16,209 nucleotides of DNA from Actinomycetota bacterium (GTDB lineage: Bacteria > Actinomycetota > Actinomycetes > Nanopelagicales > Nanopelagicaceae), in NCBI GenBank assembly GCA_009699825.1, contig WLNM01000012.1, positions 1-16,209 on the forward strand. The letters are read 5' to 3'. The notes beneath the pieces were generated by a model, which did no database searches, was not told the origin of the DNA, and saw nothing but the letters and a program-made list of their open reading frames with translations. The stretch's first letter is position 1. Each line of letters starts with the position of its first letter. A program made the translations under genes and the position numbers. Shown piece after piece: positions 7,475-14,515 of the stretch.

Positions 7475-7952
7475 AAGTAATTGGAAGCGGTGCTGTACCC
7501 GCTAATCGAAATATACGAACAATATATTTACTGCGAACTAAGTGAGTTCTTGCTACAGCGTCAACATGTAGAGCAATTGCGATTCTGACCTTGTCTGTCA
7601 ATTCTGATAACTCACGGAGCAATACTACTTCTGCGGGCCGATGGTTGCTCTGGCCATCGGCCAATAAAAGGCCAAGAGCACCTGATAATCCGCTTTCAGC
7701 GATAGATCGATTGGCAATGCTTGCTTCACGTGCTTGATAAGCAGCAGCCGTCAAGAGCATTGCAGATGCGGGATCAGCGATTTCACTGCGAGCAATCTCA
7801 AGACCGATTGCTGCACGTCGTTGAAGCAACGCATCCAAATTTGCCCAACTGGTTTCAACACGGTGGTGAAGTCGGTCAAGACGAGTTGCTAAAAAGGTTA
7901 GATACCAAATGAAAATTATTACAAAAATTCCTAAGAGCAGAAAGGGTTCCAT
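7449..7952 (-). CDS. LemA-like single-pass membrane protein, unknown function
   Basis: A 167-residue protein with one N-terminal membrane helix (about 4-22) followed by a basic/amphipathic helix. The segment RLDRLHHRVETSWANLDALLQRRA (core RVETSWANLDALLQRR) resembles the conserved region of LemA proteins, where a helix after the membrane anchor reads roughly N-R-V-x-x-A-W-x-x-I-D-x-x-L-x-R-R. The remainder is predicted mostly helical and cytoplasmic or extracytoplasmic; topology is not clear. I recall similar proteins next to pimA in other actinobacteria, but no function is known to me. It abuts the pimA stop with no gap and has a GAGGGGA Shine-Dalgarno. Classification as LemA-like is tentative. 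Confidence 0.72.
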   Translation of the reverse strand: MEPFLLLGIFVIIFIWYLTFLATRLDRLHHRVETSWANLDALLQRRAAIGLEIARSEIADPASAMLLTAAAYQAREASIANRSIAESGLSGALGLLLADGQSNHRPAEVVLLRELSELTDKVRIAIALHVDAVARTHLVRSKYIVRIFRLAGTAPLPITYEFESDVL

Positions 7953-9140
7953 TTAAGCGTCCCCTCGTTGATCGCGTCCTATAAATCTACTCCATGCACG
8001 ATTTTCTGAGGTCAATCTTACTTTTTCTCCAGCAACTAAAGACATCTCATAAATTGAAAAAATTTGATCGGCCACAACTTTCCAGTCAAATTGTTGGGCA
8101 TGCTTTTTACCTGCTGCACCGAGAGCAATTCGTCGCTTCTCATCTCGTAAAAGGTCAATCACACGCTTAGCAAGTTCAGTAGAGCTTTCCGATTCAAATA
8201 GTTCGCCATACTGGCCGTGATTGAGCAATGAATCAAAAGCTGGAATATCACTTGCTACTACTGTTGCGCCGCCAGCTAGTGCTTCAGCCAAAATTATGCC
8301 AAAGGATTCACCACCAGTATTAGGTGCAATGTATAAAGATATCGACGATAAAAAATTTGCCTTATCTTGCTCACTAATTTTTCCAAGAAAAGTAAATCTG
8401 GAACGTAACTGCGGATCAATTGATTCGTAGGTTTCTTTATTTTCACCTGGGCCAGCAATAAAAACTCGCACATCGGGTGCAAAGCGAGAAATAATTGGTA
8501 GAGCATCGATTAGAACGGATAATCCTTTGCGCGGTTCCTCGAAACGTCCTATAAATCCGAGAGTATTGCCTTGCCATTGTGGTTGAGCAACACCATCTCT
8601 GTATCGATCTGCGTAAATCCCATTTGGGATCACAACTGCATCTGTTTCTAGGTGCTCAGTTAAAGTTGCACGAGCGGCTTCACTCACAGCAATGCGCGCA
8701 GATAACTTTTCAATTACTGGCTCAAGGATCGGTCCAATAGCAAAAATAGCTTTCTGTCTCTTGGCAGCGGCATGAAAAGTTCCAACCATTGGTCCTTCTG
8801 CCGCCCAACAAGCCAATAATGAAATAGATGGAATCCCTGGCTCGTGAAGATGCAAAATATCAAAATCACCTTGTGCGATCCATTGGCGCACTCTGGCAAA
8901 AGCAATTGGCCCAAACAAGATTCGTGCTACTGCTCCGTTATAAGGAATCGCAATTGGTTTTCCTGCGCTCACTACATATGAAGGAATATTTGTTTCATCA
9001 ATAACCGGTGCTAACACAGAAATATCGTGTCCGGCTGCAATCAGATATTCAGCTAAATCACGAACATGATTTTGTACTCCACCAGGTGTATCCCAACCAT
9101 ATGGACAAACAATTCCAATTTTAAGAGAGCGCTTTAGCAT
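7953..9140 (-). CDS. pimA: PimA, phosphatidylinositol alpha-mannosyltransferase
   Basis: PimA transfers the first mannose from GDP-mannose to the inositol of phosphatidylinositol on the inner face of the membrane. The 395-residue GT-B (GT4) enzyme has the N-terminal glycine loop TPGGVQNH (18-25), H123 in TFHAAAKR (matching the catalytic His118 of M. smegmatis PimA), R199 and K205 in GRFEEPRKG (same spacing as Arg196/Lys202), and the E-x7-E motif E278/E286 in GESFGIILAE that binds the sugar nucleotide. A codon upstream, TTG, extends the frame, but ATG at 9140 has AAGGA about nine bases before it and overlaps the acyltransferase stop by one base (TGATG). Context with pgsA and the acyltransferase supports PimA over other GT4 enzymes. 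Confidence 0.93.
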   Translation of the reverse strand: MLKRSLKIGIVCPYGWDTPGGVQNHVRDLAEYLIAAGHDISVLAPVIDETNIPSYVVSAGKPIAIPYNGAVARILFGPIAFARVRQWIAQGDFDILHLHEPGIPSISLLACWAAEGPMVGTFHAAAKRQKAIFAIGPILEPVIEKLSARIAVSEAARATLTEHLETDAVVIPNGIYADRYRDGVAQPQWQGNTLGFIGRFEEPRKGLSVLIDALPIISRFAPDVRVFIAGPGENKETYESIDPQLRSRFTFLGKISEQDKANFLSSISLYIAPNTGGESFGIILAEALAGGATVVASDIPAFDSLLNHGQYGELFESESSTELAKRVIDLLRDEKRRIALGAAGKKHAQQFDWKVVADQIFSIYEMSLVAGEKVRLTSENRAWSRFIGRDQRGDA

Positions 9141-10024
9141 CAAATTTGTTCCTTAAAATCTTCATCAATCCAAATTCGTTGAAGCATGTGCCAATCGTGT
9201 GGAAATTGGGCAATACCTTTAGCAAAATTATTCGCCGATTTTTGAACCAGGGTAGAAACCTTGGCTTCTTGGGATCCACTCTCCGGAACAGCAATTTCAT
9301 CGAAAGTTATATGTATCCCACGTTCTGTGTAATGTACAAATGTCGTAAGTAGAATTGCACTAGTTTTTATTGCTAGCACCGCTGGACCTGCAGGCATTCG
9401 TGCACGCCCATCAAAGAAATCGACGTCTATTCCGGATTTTGAAAGATCTCGGTCGGCAACGAGTGCAACGAGATGACCTTCTCTTAGCCTTTGTGCCAAT
9501 GTGGCTATCGATCTGGAATCCAACGCAAGAACTTCCATGCCCATTGCTTGTCTGTAACGAAGAAATTCGAGAAATAATCTCTCAGGTTTAAGCCTTTCGG
9601 CAACAGTTACTAAATGTATTCCTTTGAGACAGAAATACGCACCAGCATGATCCCAATTGCCTGCATGAGGTAACGAGACAATAACTCCGCGACCACTTGT
9701 GATTCCGTCCAATAATAAATTTTCCCTTGTCACAGTTACCGTAGAAGTAATGCGCTCATTATCCCAATTCGGAAATCTAAAAGTGTCACACCAATATCTC
9801 ATGTACGAGGCCATGGAATCCTCAAGAAGTTTTTGAATCTGCAATTCCGAAAAATCTGGTTTAACTCGCTGCAAGTTACTTCTTAAGCGTTGAACACTTT
9901 TACCATTTTGCTTAACCAAGAATCGTGCACCTCGATTAAAGAGTGAATACGCCGAAGATTCGGGTATGACCCTTAATATTTTCCAGGCAAAAATGTATGC
10001 CCACCCAATGAGACTTTCTTTCAT
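9140..10024 (-). CDS. Phosphatidylinositol mannoside acyltransferase (PatA-like, LpxL/HtrB family)
   Basis: Likely transfers an acyl chain from acyl-CoA to a mannose of phosphatidylinositol mannoside, as mycobacterial PatA (Rv2611c) does. The 294-residue protein has a hydrophobic N-terminal segment (about 5-20) for membrane association and the acyltransferase H-x4-D motif at H120 to D125 (PHAGNWDHAG). Further family blocks are VALVADRDL (186-194), VDFFDGRARMPAGPA (201-215) and a late FPHDWHMLQ segment typical of LpxL-like enzymes in actinobacteria. One base separates its ATG from the pgsA stop, and pimA starts at its stop codon. The neighbour pair makes the PIM role likely, though substrate is inferred from synteny. 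Confidence 0.9.
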   Translation of the reverse strand: MKESLIGWAYIFAWKILRVIPESSAYSLFNRGARFLVKQNGKSVQRLRSNLQRVKPDFSELQIQKLLEDSMASYMRYWCDTFRFPNWDNERITSTVTVTRENLLLDGITSGRGVIVSLPHAGNWDHAGAYFCLKGIHLVTVAERLKPERLFLEFLRYRQAMGMEVLALDSRSIATLAQRLREGHLVALVADRDLSKSGIDVDFFDGRARMPAGPAVLAIKTSAILLTTFVHYTERGIHITFDEIAVPESGSQEAKVSTLVQKSANNFAKGIAQFPHDWHMLQRIWIDEDFKEQI

Positions 10025-10025
10025 G

Positions 10026-10619
10026 TTAAATCGCGCGTTTTACAATTATTAATCGTTGAAAAGTTGTAATGATGCCAAGTATTGCGAGCAGCCATGCACT
10101 AATCGAAAGTGCGTAAGGGACGCCTAGCCCATGAAAACCTGTTCCAACTAAAACAATAATTGCTCGTTCTGTGCGCTCGGCAATGCCGCCACTGCATGCA
10201 ATATTCATGCTTTCTGCCTTGGCTCGAATGTAAGAAATTAACATTCCCGTGATTAGGCACACCAAATACACAGTAGATAAGGAATCTTCCGCGTTAATTA
10301 GGTAAATTGCAATGCTGCACAAAATTGCTGAATCGGAAATTCTGTCAACAGTTGAATCTAGGAATGCTCCCCATTTACTAGAACCGGCAGCACTAATTCT
10401 TGCCATAGCGCCATCAAATAAATCGCTGAGCATGAAAACCGTGATCACTAAAGTTCCAACGAAAAACTCTCCACGAGGAAAGAAATACAAAGAGCTAATG
10501 ACAACGCATATAGCTCCGATGGCAGTGACTGCATTGGGTGTTAATCCGATTCGTAGGAAGAATCGAGCCACCGGAGAAATCATTCGCGTGACCGCAGGTT
10601 TTAGAACTTCGCTAATCAT
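10026..10619 (-). CDS. pgsA: PgsA1, phosphatidylinositol phosphate synthase (CDP-alcohol phosphotransferase)
   Basis: Joins CDP-diacylglycerol and inositol 3-phosphate to make phosphatidylinositol phosphate, the lipid from which PimA starts. The CDP-alcohol phosphotransferase motif D-x2-D-G-x2-A-R-x9-G-x3-D-x3-D is complete: D66, D69, G70, A73, R74, G84, D88, D92. Several membrane helices surround it. RAKAE (132-136) and AERTERAI (147-154) resemble actinobacterial PIP synthases. In-frame starts exist at 10649 (TTG), 10628 (ATG) and 10619 (ATG). I choose 10619: the resulting N-terminus (MISEVLKPAVTRMISPVARF) has family length, and TACGAT lies seven bases upstream, fitting a leaderless mRNA. 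The 10628 start would add only three residues. The gene heads the long minus-strand cluster. Confidence 0.93.
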   Translation of the reverse strand: MISEVLKPAVTRMISPVARFFLRIGLTPNAVTAIGAICVVISSLYFFPRGEFFVGTLVITVFMLSDLFDGAMARISAAGSSKWGAFLDSTVDRISDSAILCSIAIYLINAEDSLSTVYLVCLITGMLISYIRAKAESMNIACSGGIAERTERAIIVLVGTGFHGLGVPYALSISAWLLAILGIITTFQRLIIVKRAI

Positions 10620-10626
10620 TGGGTAC

Positions 10627-10632
10627 ATCGTA
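10627..10632 (-). promoter_or_regulatory. Candidate -10 element (TACGAT) of pgsA
   Basis: TACGAT on the minus strand ends seven bases before the ATG at 10619, with no Shine-Dalgarno. It shares two base pairs (TA at 10631-10632) with the opposing -10 candidate of the divergent gene. No convincing -35 was seen. Confidence 0.38.
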
Positions 10633-10636
10633 GGCT
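10631..10636 (+). promoter_or_regulatory. -10 element TAGGCT for a leaderless transcript of the EF-G-like gene
   Basis: TAGGCT ends exactly six bases before the ATG at 10643. TTCGCT (10608-10613) is a weak -35 candidate at a 17-base spacer. The hexamer and spacing are identical to those before ruvC and thrS. Confidence 0.5.
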
Positions 10637-10642
10637 GAGGCC

Positions 10643-11227
10643 ATGCCAACTCATAGTTCCGAAATACGCATCAGCGTGTACGGGCATCCCAGTGCGCACC
10701 CCGAATCTGTAGCCACCCTCCTTGGCGCTACCTACAACACTGAGGTGCTCGGCTCAGAAGACGTTGCCGTATTTGTCATTAATCCAAACAGCGGCGTCGA
10801 TGAAGAAACAGTTTCTAATTGGACAAAATTAGATGAGTTTCAAACTCCTCGTTTAATTGTTGTAACCAATTTGGAAAGTGGTGAAGCTGACTTCGATGAT
10901 GCAGTGTTGCTTGCTAATCGTCTCTTTGACCAGGTAGTTACGCCTTACTTGGTATTGCACGATGATTCAGGTTCTCCGTGCGCTCTCATTAGTCTCGATA
11001 CACAAGAAATCATTGACTACTCAACATCTCCCGCAAAAATCATTCCCAGCGATCCAGAACACAAAACTTTAGTAAGCGAGTTTGTTGAAGAATATAAATC
11101 TCATATGGCCGTAATGGGAGAAGGTTCTTTTGCAGCCGGTTTACTCTTTCCAGCAATTCCCGTGTGGATTGAAAAAAATATTGGTGTAGATATTGTTAAA
11201 CGGTATCTGGCCGAAATTAATCGTTGA
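10643..11227 (+). CDS. EF-G-like G-domain remnant lacking GTP-binding motifs
   Basis: A 194-residue soluble protein that most annotations would call hypothetical. Its segments run collinear with the G domain of elongation factor G, especially the actinobacterial EF-G2 type. IRISVYGH at 8-15 stands where the P-loop begins, but the following residues are PSAHPES instead of the xxxGKT/S needed for phosphate binding. DVAVFVINPNSGVDEET (40-56), PRLIVV (69-74) and GEADFDDAV (80-88) match the block before, at and after the guanine motif, yet N-K-x-D is replaced by TNLE (75-78). GSFAAGLLFPAIPVW (161-175) and IGVDIVKRYL match the end of the G' region. About 60-70 residues holding both switch regions are missing after residue 30. 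It is thus probably not a GTPase. It lies alone on the plus strand, overlapping the HIT gene's 3' end by 11 bases. Confidence 0.72.
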   Translation: MPTHSSEIRISVYGHPSAHPESVATLLGATYNTEVLGSEDVAVFVINPNSGVDEETVSNWTKLDEFQTPRLIVVTNLESGEADFDDAVLLANRLFDQVVTPYLVLHDDSGSPCALISLDTQEIIDYSTSPAKIIPSDPEHKTLVSEFVEEYKSHMAVMGEGSFAAGLLFPAIPVWIEKNIGVDIVKRYLAEINR

Positions 11228-11750
11228 CCCAGCCCGCTGCTAAATCGCTACGCGTTTGAGCCAATAACTGAGGTAAAACTTTAGTCTGACCAATAATTGG
11301 CATGAAGTTGGCATCGCCTCCCCATCTCGGAACAACATGTTGGTGAATGTGTTCTGCAACTCCAGCGCCAGATAGTGCACCTTGATTCATTCCGAGGTTA
11401 AACCCCGCAGCGTTGGAAACTTTTCGCAAAGTTTTCATTGCTTGGGCGCTTAATAAAGAAATTTCGTTCCGCTCAGCTTCGGTTAGATCTGTGAGATCAG
11501 CGACGTGACGATACGCGCATACAAGAACATGTCCTGCGTTGTAAGGATACAAATTCATGACAACGTATGCAGTAACACCTCGATGAACGATCAATCCATT
11601 TTCATCGCTCAACGCAGGAATGCTACAAAATGGGCAAGCCACGTCGTTTCCTTCAAGAGGTCTATTTTCACCCTTTAAATAATCCATGCGATGAGGAGCC
11701 CACAAGCGTGACCATGAATCTGGGATACCTGCACCACCTTCGACATGCAT
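11217..11750 (-). CDS. HIT-family protein, diadenosine tetraphosphate phosphorylase-like
   Basis: A histidine-triad nucleotide hydrolase/transferase; its M. tuberculosis counterpart next to thrS (Rv2613c) is an Ap4A phosphorylase, and the same role is likely here. The triad H-x-H-x-H is at 135-139 (EHIHQHVV; numbering from a TTG one codon earlier), with histidine 137 as the expected nucleophile. CPFC (40-43) provides two of the likely metal ligands. SWSRLWAPHRMDYL near the start is typical of this subgroup. The ATG at 11750 lies four bases after the thrS stop, so translation is probably coupled; synthetases make Ap4A as a side product, which gives the pairing a logic. The 3' end overlaps the convergent EF-G-like gene by 11 bases, and no terminator separates them. 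Confidence 0.92.
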   Translation of the reverse strand: MHVEGGAGIPDSWSRLWAPHRMDYLKGENRPLEGNDVACPFCSIPALSDENGLIVHRGVTAYVVMNLYPYNAGHVLVCAYRHVADLTDLTEAERNEISLLSAQAMKTLRKVSNAAGFNLGMNQGALSGAGVAEHIHQHVVPRWGGDANFMPIIGQTKVLPQLLAQTRSDLAAGWVND

Positions 11751-11754
11751 CAAA

Positions 11755-13743
11755 CTAAACCTGAATTCGTTTCGTTACTGCTTCTTTAATCTCTTTAATC
11801 GCATCAGCAATTGAAATTCCATTCTTTTGTTCGCCATTTCTGTATCTAAAAGAAACAGCGCCAGCTTTTTGATCTTCTTCGCCGGCGATAACCATGAATG
11901 GAATCTTTTGCATTTGCGCGTTACGAACTTTTTTCTGCATGCGGTCATCGGATGCATCTAATTCGGCGCGGATCCCAGCCTTTTTCATCTGCGAAATTAC
12001 ATCCGCCAAATAATCTGCAAATGCGTCGGCTACGGGAATGCCTACTGCTTGAAGGGGTGCAAGCCATGGTGGAAATGCTCCTGAATAATGTTCTGTAAGT
12101 ACGCCAAAGAAACGTTCGATCGAACCAAAGAGTGCACGGTGAATCATGACTGGACGTTGACGAGTTCCATCAGCTGCTGAATATTCGAGTTCGAATCGTT
12201 GTGGTAATTGAAAATCAACCTGAATCGTCGACATCTGCCACGTACGACCGATTGCATCCTTTGCTTGCACGGAAATCTTTGGTCCGTAAAATGCTGCGCC
12301 ACCTTCATCGAGGACTAGTTCCAATTTTTGCGCTTCTGCCGCTTTGCGAAGTGCTTCTGTCGCCTCCGCCCAATCCTTATCTTCTCCAACAGATTTCTCT
12401 GGGTTTCGAGTCGATAGTTCGAGATAGAAATCGTTGAGTCCGTAATCACGTAATAAATTGAGTACAAAAGTTAACAACGAATCGAGTTCAGCAGGCATCT
12501 GCTCTTTCGTGCAATAAATATGCGCATCGTCTTGCGTAAAACCACGGGCGCGAGTGAGACCGTGCATCACACCCGATTTTTCGTAGCGATAAACGGTTCC
12601 AAATTCAAAGAGTCGAAGTGGTAGTTCGCGATAAGAACGTCCACGTGCACGGAAAATCAAATTATGAAATGGGCAGTTCATCGGTTTCATGTAGTACTGC
12701 TGCCCAGCTTTTTTGATTGTGCCATCAGGATGGTGTTCTTCATCCAAAATCATCGGTGGATACATTCCTTCTGAATACCAATCCAAGTGACCGGATGTTT
12801 CAAATAATGCGGCTTTTGTCAGGTGCGGTGAATAAACAAATTCGTAGCCCTCTTCTTCATGACGAATACGTGAATAATCTTCCATCGCTCTTCGCACAAT
12901 GCCACCCTTTGGATGAAAGACTGCTAATCCAGAACCAATTTCTTCTGGGAATGAAAAGAGATCTAACTCATTTCCAAGTCGACGATGGTCACGTTTTTCT
13001 GCCTCAGCTAATAATTCAAGATGGGCATCTAACTCTTCTTGTGTAGGCCACGCTGTTCCATAAATTCTTTGCAGCATCGGATTTTTCTCAGAACCACGCC
13101 AATATGCGGCAGCACTTCGCATCAATTTAAATGCAGGAATATGTTTTGTGGATGGTAGATGTGGACCACGACATAAATCACTCCATACAGGCTGGCCATC
13201 GCGACCTAAATTGTCATAAATAGTTAATTCGGCACCGCCAATTTCAACGCTTGCTTCATCACCCGCGCCTGATTTCAAACCGATGAGTTCGCATTTATAC
13301 GGTTCGTGAGCAAGTTCCTTCAAAGCATCTTTTTCATTCGTTACACGGCGCTTAAATCGCTGACCATCTTTGATGATTTTGCGCATCGTTGATTCAATTT
13401 TTTCAAAATCATCTGGGTTAAATGGACGCTCCGGATCAAAATCATAATAGAAACCATCTGTAATCGGTGGACCGATTCCCAACCTCGTTCCAGAAAAAAC
13501 ACTCTGAACTGCCTGCGCCATTACGTGGGCGGTTGAGTGGCGCAAAACAGCTAAACCTTCAGGGGATGAAATTGTTACAGAATCAATAGCATCACCCGAC
13601 TTGATGTCGGTCCAAAGATCTTTTAGCTCACCATTTATTTTGCAAACAATTACATCTTTGCGTTCAGCAAAAATGTGAGTGGGTTTTTGATCGGCCGCAA
13701 CGTTGACGGCAACTCCATCAACGATGATTGAGATCTCGGACAT
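11755..13743 (-). CDS. thrS: Threonyl-tRNA synthetase
   Basis: Charges tRNA-Thr with threonine. The 662-residue protein is full length: N-terminal TGS domain (1-62), editing domain with the HSTAH motif (69-73) and C191/H195 (CRGPH) that deacylates Ser-tRNA-Thr, catalytic core (about 260-560) with zinc ligands C357 (MNCPFH), H408 (DDAHIY) and H535, motif 2 around RYEKSGVMHG (386-395), and the C-terminal anticodon-binding domain (about 565-662). It starts four bases after the pabC stop. There is no good Shine-Dalgarno, but TAGGCT stands exactly six bases before the ATG, so an own leaderless transcript is likely besides read-through from pabBC. No T-box leader is possible in the space. Confidence 0.98.
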   Translation of the reverse strand: MSEISIIVDGVAVNVAADQKPTHIFAERKDVIVCKINGELKDLWTDIKSGDAIDSVTISSPEGLAVLRHSTAHVMAQAVQSVFSGTRLGIGPPITDGFYYDFDPERPFNPDDFEKIESTMRKIIKDGQRFKRRVTNEKDALKELAHEPYKCELIGLKSGAGDEASVEIGGAELTIYDNLGRDGQPVWSDLCRGPHLPSTKHIPAFKLMRSAAAYWRGSEKNPMLQRIYGTAWPTQEELDAHLELLAEAEKRDHRRLGNELDLFSFPEEIGSGLAVFHPKGGIVRRAMEDYSRIRHEEEGYEFVYSPHLTKAALFETSGHLDWYSEGMYPPMILDEEHHPDGTIKKAGQQYYMKPMNCPFHNLIFRARGRSYRELPLRLFEFGTVYRYEKSGVMHGLTRARGFTQDDAHIYCTKEQMPAELDSLLTFVLNLLRDYGLNDFYLELSTRNPEKSVGEDKDWAEATEALRKAAEAQKLELVLDEGGAAFYGPKISVQAKDAIGRTWQMSTIQVDFQLPQRFELEYSAADGTRQRPVMIHRALFGSIERFFGVLTEHYSGAFPPWLAPLQAVGIPVADAFADYLADVISQMKKAGIRAELDASDDRMQKKVRNAQMQKIPFMVIAGEEDQKAGAVSFRYRNGEQKNGISIADAIKEIKEAVTKRIQV

Positions 13744-13747
13744 ACCC

Positions 13748-14515
13748 CTAGCCTACCGAAGTCCGTACGGCCATTTCTCGGATTTGTTGCGCAAATAATT
13801 GACTAACTTGTAAATCCGGCATCACTCGCCCATCAATGCTTTGAACAGGAATCGCAATTTTTAAACTGGACAGAACAATGGCTGCTTGGACATGCGAAAG
13901 ATCATTGGTGTCTATTTTTCTGACCCTTACGGGCAAATTTTCGATAACCAATGCACGCATTACTCCAGGCAATACGCCTTGGGTAATTGGCGGCGTCACC
14001 CACATTCCATCGGTGTAAAACATCAGATTTGAAACAGCGCCCTCGCAAACTTCGTGATTACTATTAATAACAATCGCTTCATCGCAGCCCTGTTGCTTTG
14101 CACTCTTCAAAATTTCTAATCTCGATGTATAAGGAAATGTTTTCGCAGGGACACCCTTGATATCTATTTGCACTGAATAAGTACAAAGCTTCAAATTATG
14201 ATCAAGCTCTTCATAAGGATCATGTGTTGCGATAAACGTGCCATCTTCTTTGAAAAGCAATCGCAATCGTCCAACTGAATGATTATTTTCGGCCATTAAG
14301 TGATCTATGGCCGTGCGTATGCGCTCTTCACCTGGTATCGCAACACCAACCTTTGCACCACCATCGAGAGCTCGCCTCATATGACGGTTGAGTGCATATG
14401 GAACGGAATTAACGGTTTTAATTGTTTCAAAGACACCAAAACCATCTGGCCAATTATCGGCACCTAATTCAAGTGCGCTCGATTCCGCGAGTGCATCATT
14501 GAGCCAAATCTTCAT
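13748..14515 (-). CDS. pabC: Aminodeoxychorismate lyase (class IV aminotransferase fold)
   Basis: A PLP enzyme that releases pyruvate from 4-amino-4-deoxychorismate to give para-aminobenzoate for folate. The 255-residue fold-type IV sequence has the N-terminal GFGVFETIKT (25-34), R44/R47-R48 region, the probable PLP lysine K125 (AKTFPYTSRLE), the DEAIVINS block (145-152), E158 in CEGAVSNLMF, and TPPITQGVLPGVMR (174-187), which closes the cofactor site. Branched-chain or D-amino-acid aminotransferases share this fold, but the four-base overlap (ATGA) with pabB makes ADC lyase the best call. The PLP it needs is made by PdxST, encoded downstream in the same window. Confidence 0.85.
   Translation of the reverse strand: MKIWLNDALAESSALELGADNWPDGFGVFETIKTVNSVPYALNRHMRRALDGGAKVGVAIPGEERIRTAIDHLMAENNHSVGRLRLLFKEDGTFIATHDPYEELDHNLKLCTYSVQIDIKGVPAKTFPYTSRLEILKSAKQQGCDEAIVINSNHEVCEGAVSNLMFYTDGMWVTPPITQGVLPGVMRALVIENLPVRVRKIDTNDLSHVQAAIVLSSLKIAIPVQSIDGRVMPDLQVSQLFAQQIREMAVRTSVG
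13750..13755 (-). promoter_or_regulatory. -10 element TAGGCT for a leaderless thrS transcript
   Basis: TAGGCT ends exactly six bases before the thrS ATG and overlaps the last codons and stop of pabC. The -35 region is weak (AGAAAT at a 17-base spacer). Same motif and spacing as at ruvC and at the gene at 10643. Confidence 0.5.

Noticed and set aside
12717..13046. Plus-strand frame of 109 codons inside thrS
   Set aside because: Fully antisense to the conserved catalytic core of thrS; composition is that of a shadow frame.
13744..13772. T-box or attenuator in front of thrS
   Set aside because: Only four bases lie between pabC and thrS, so there is no room for a leader structure.
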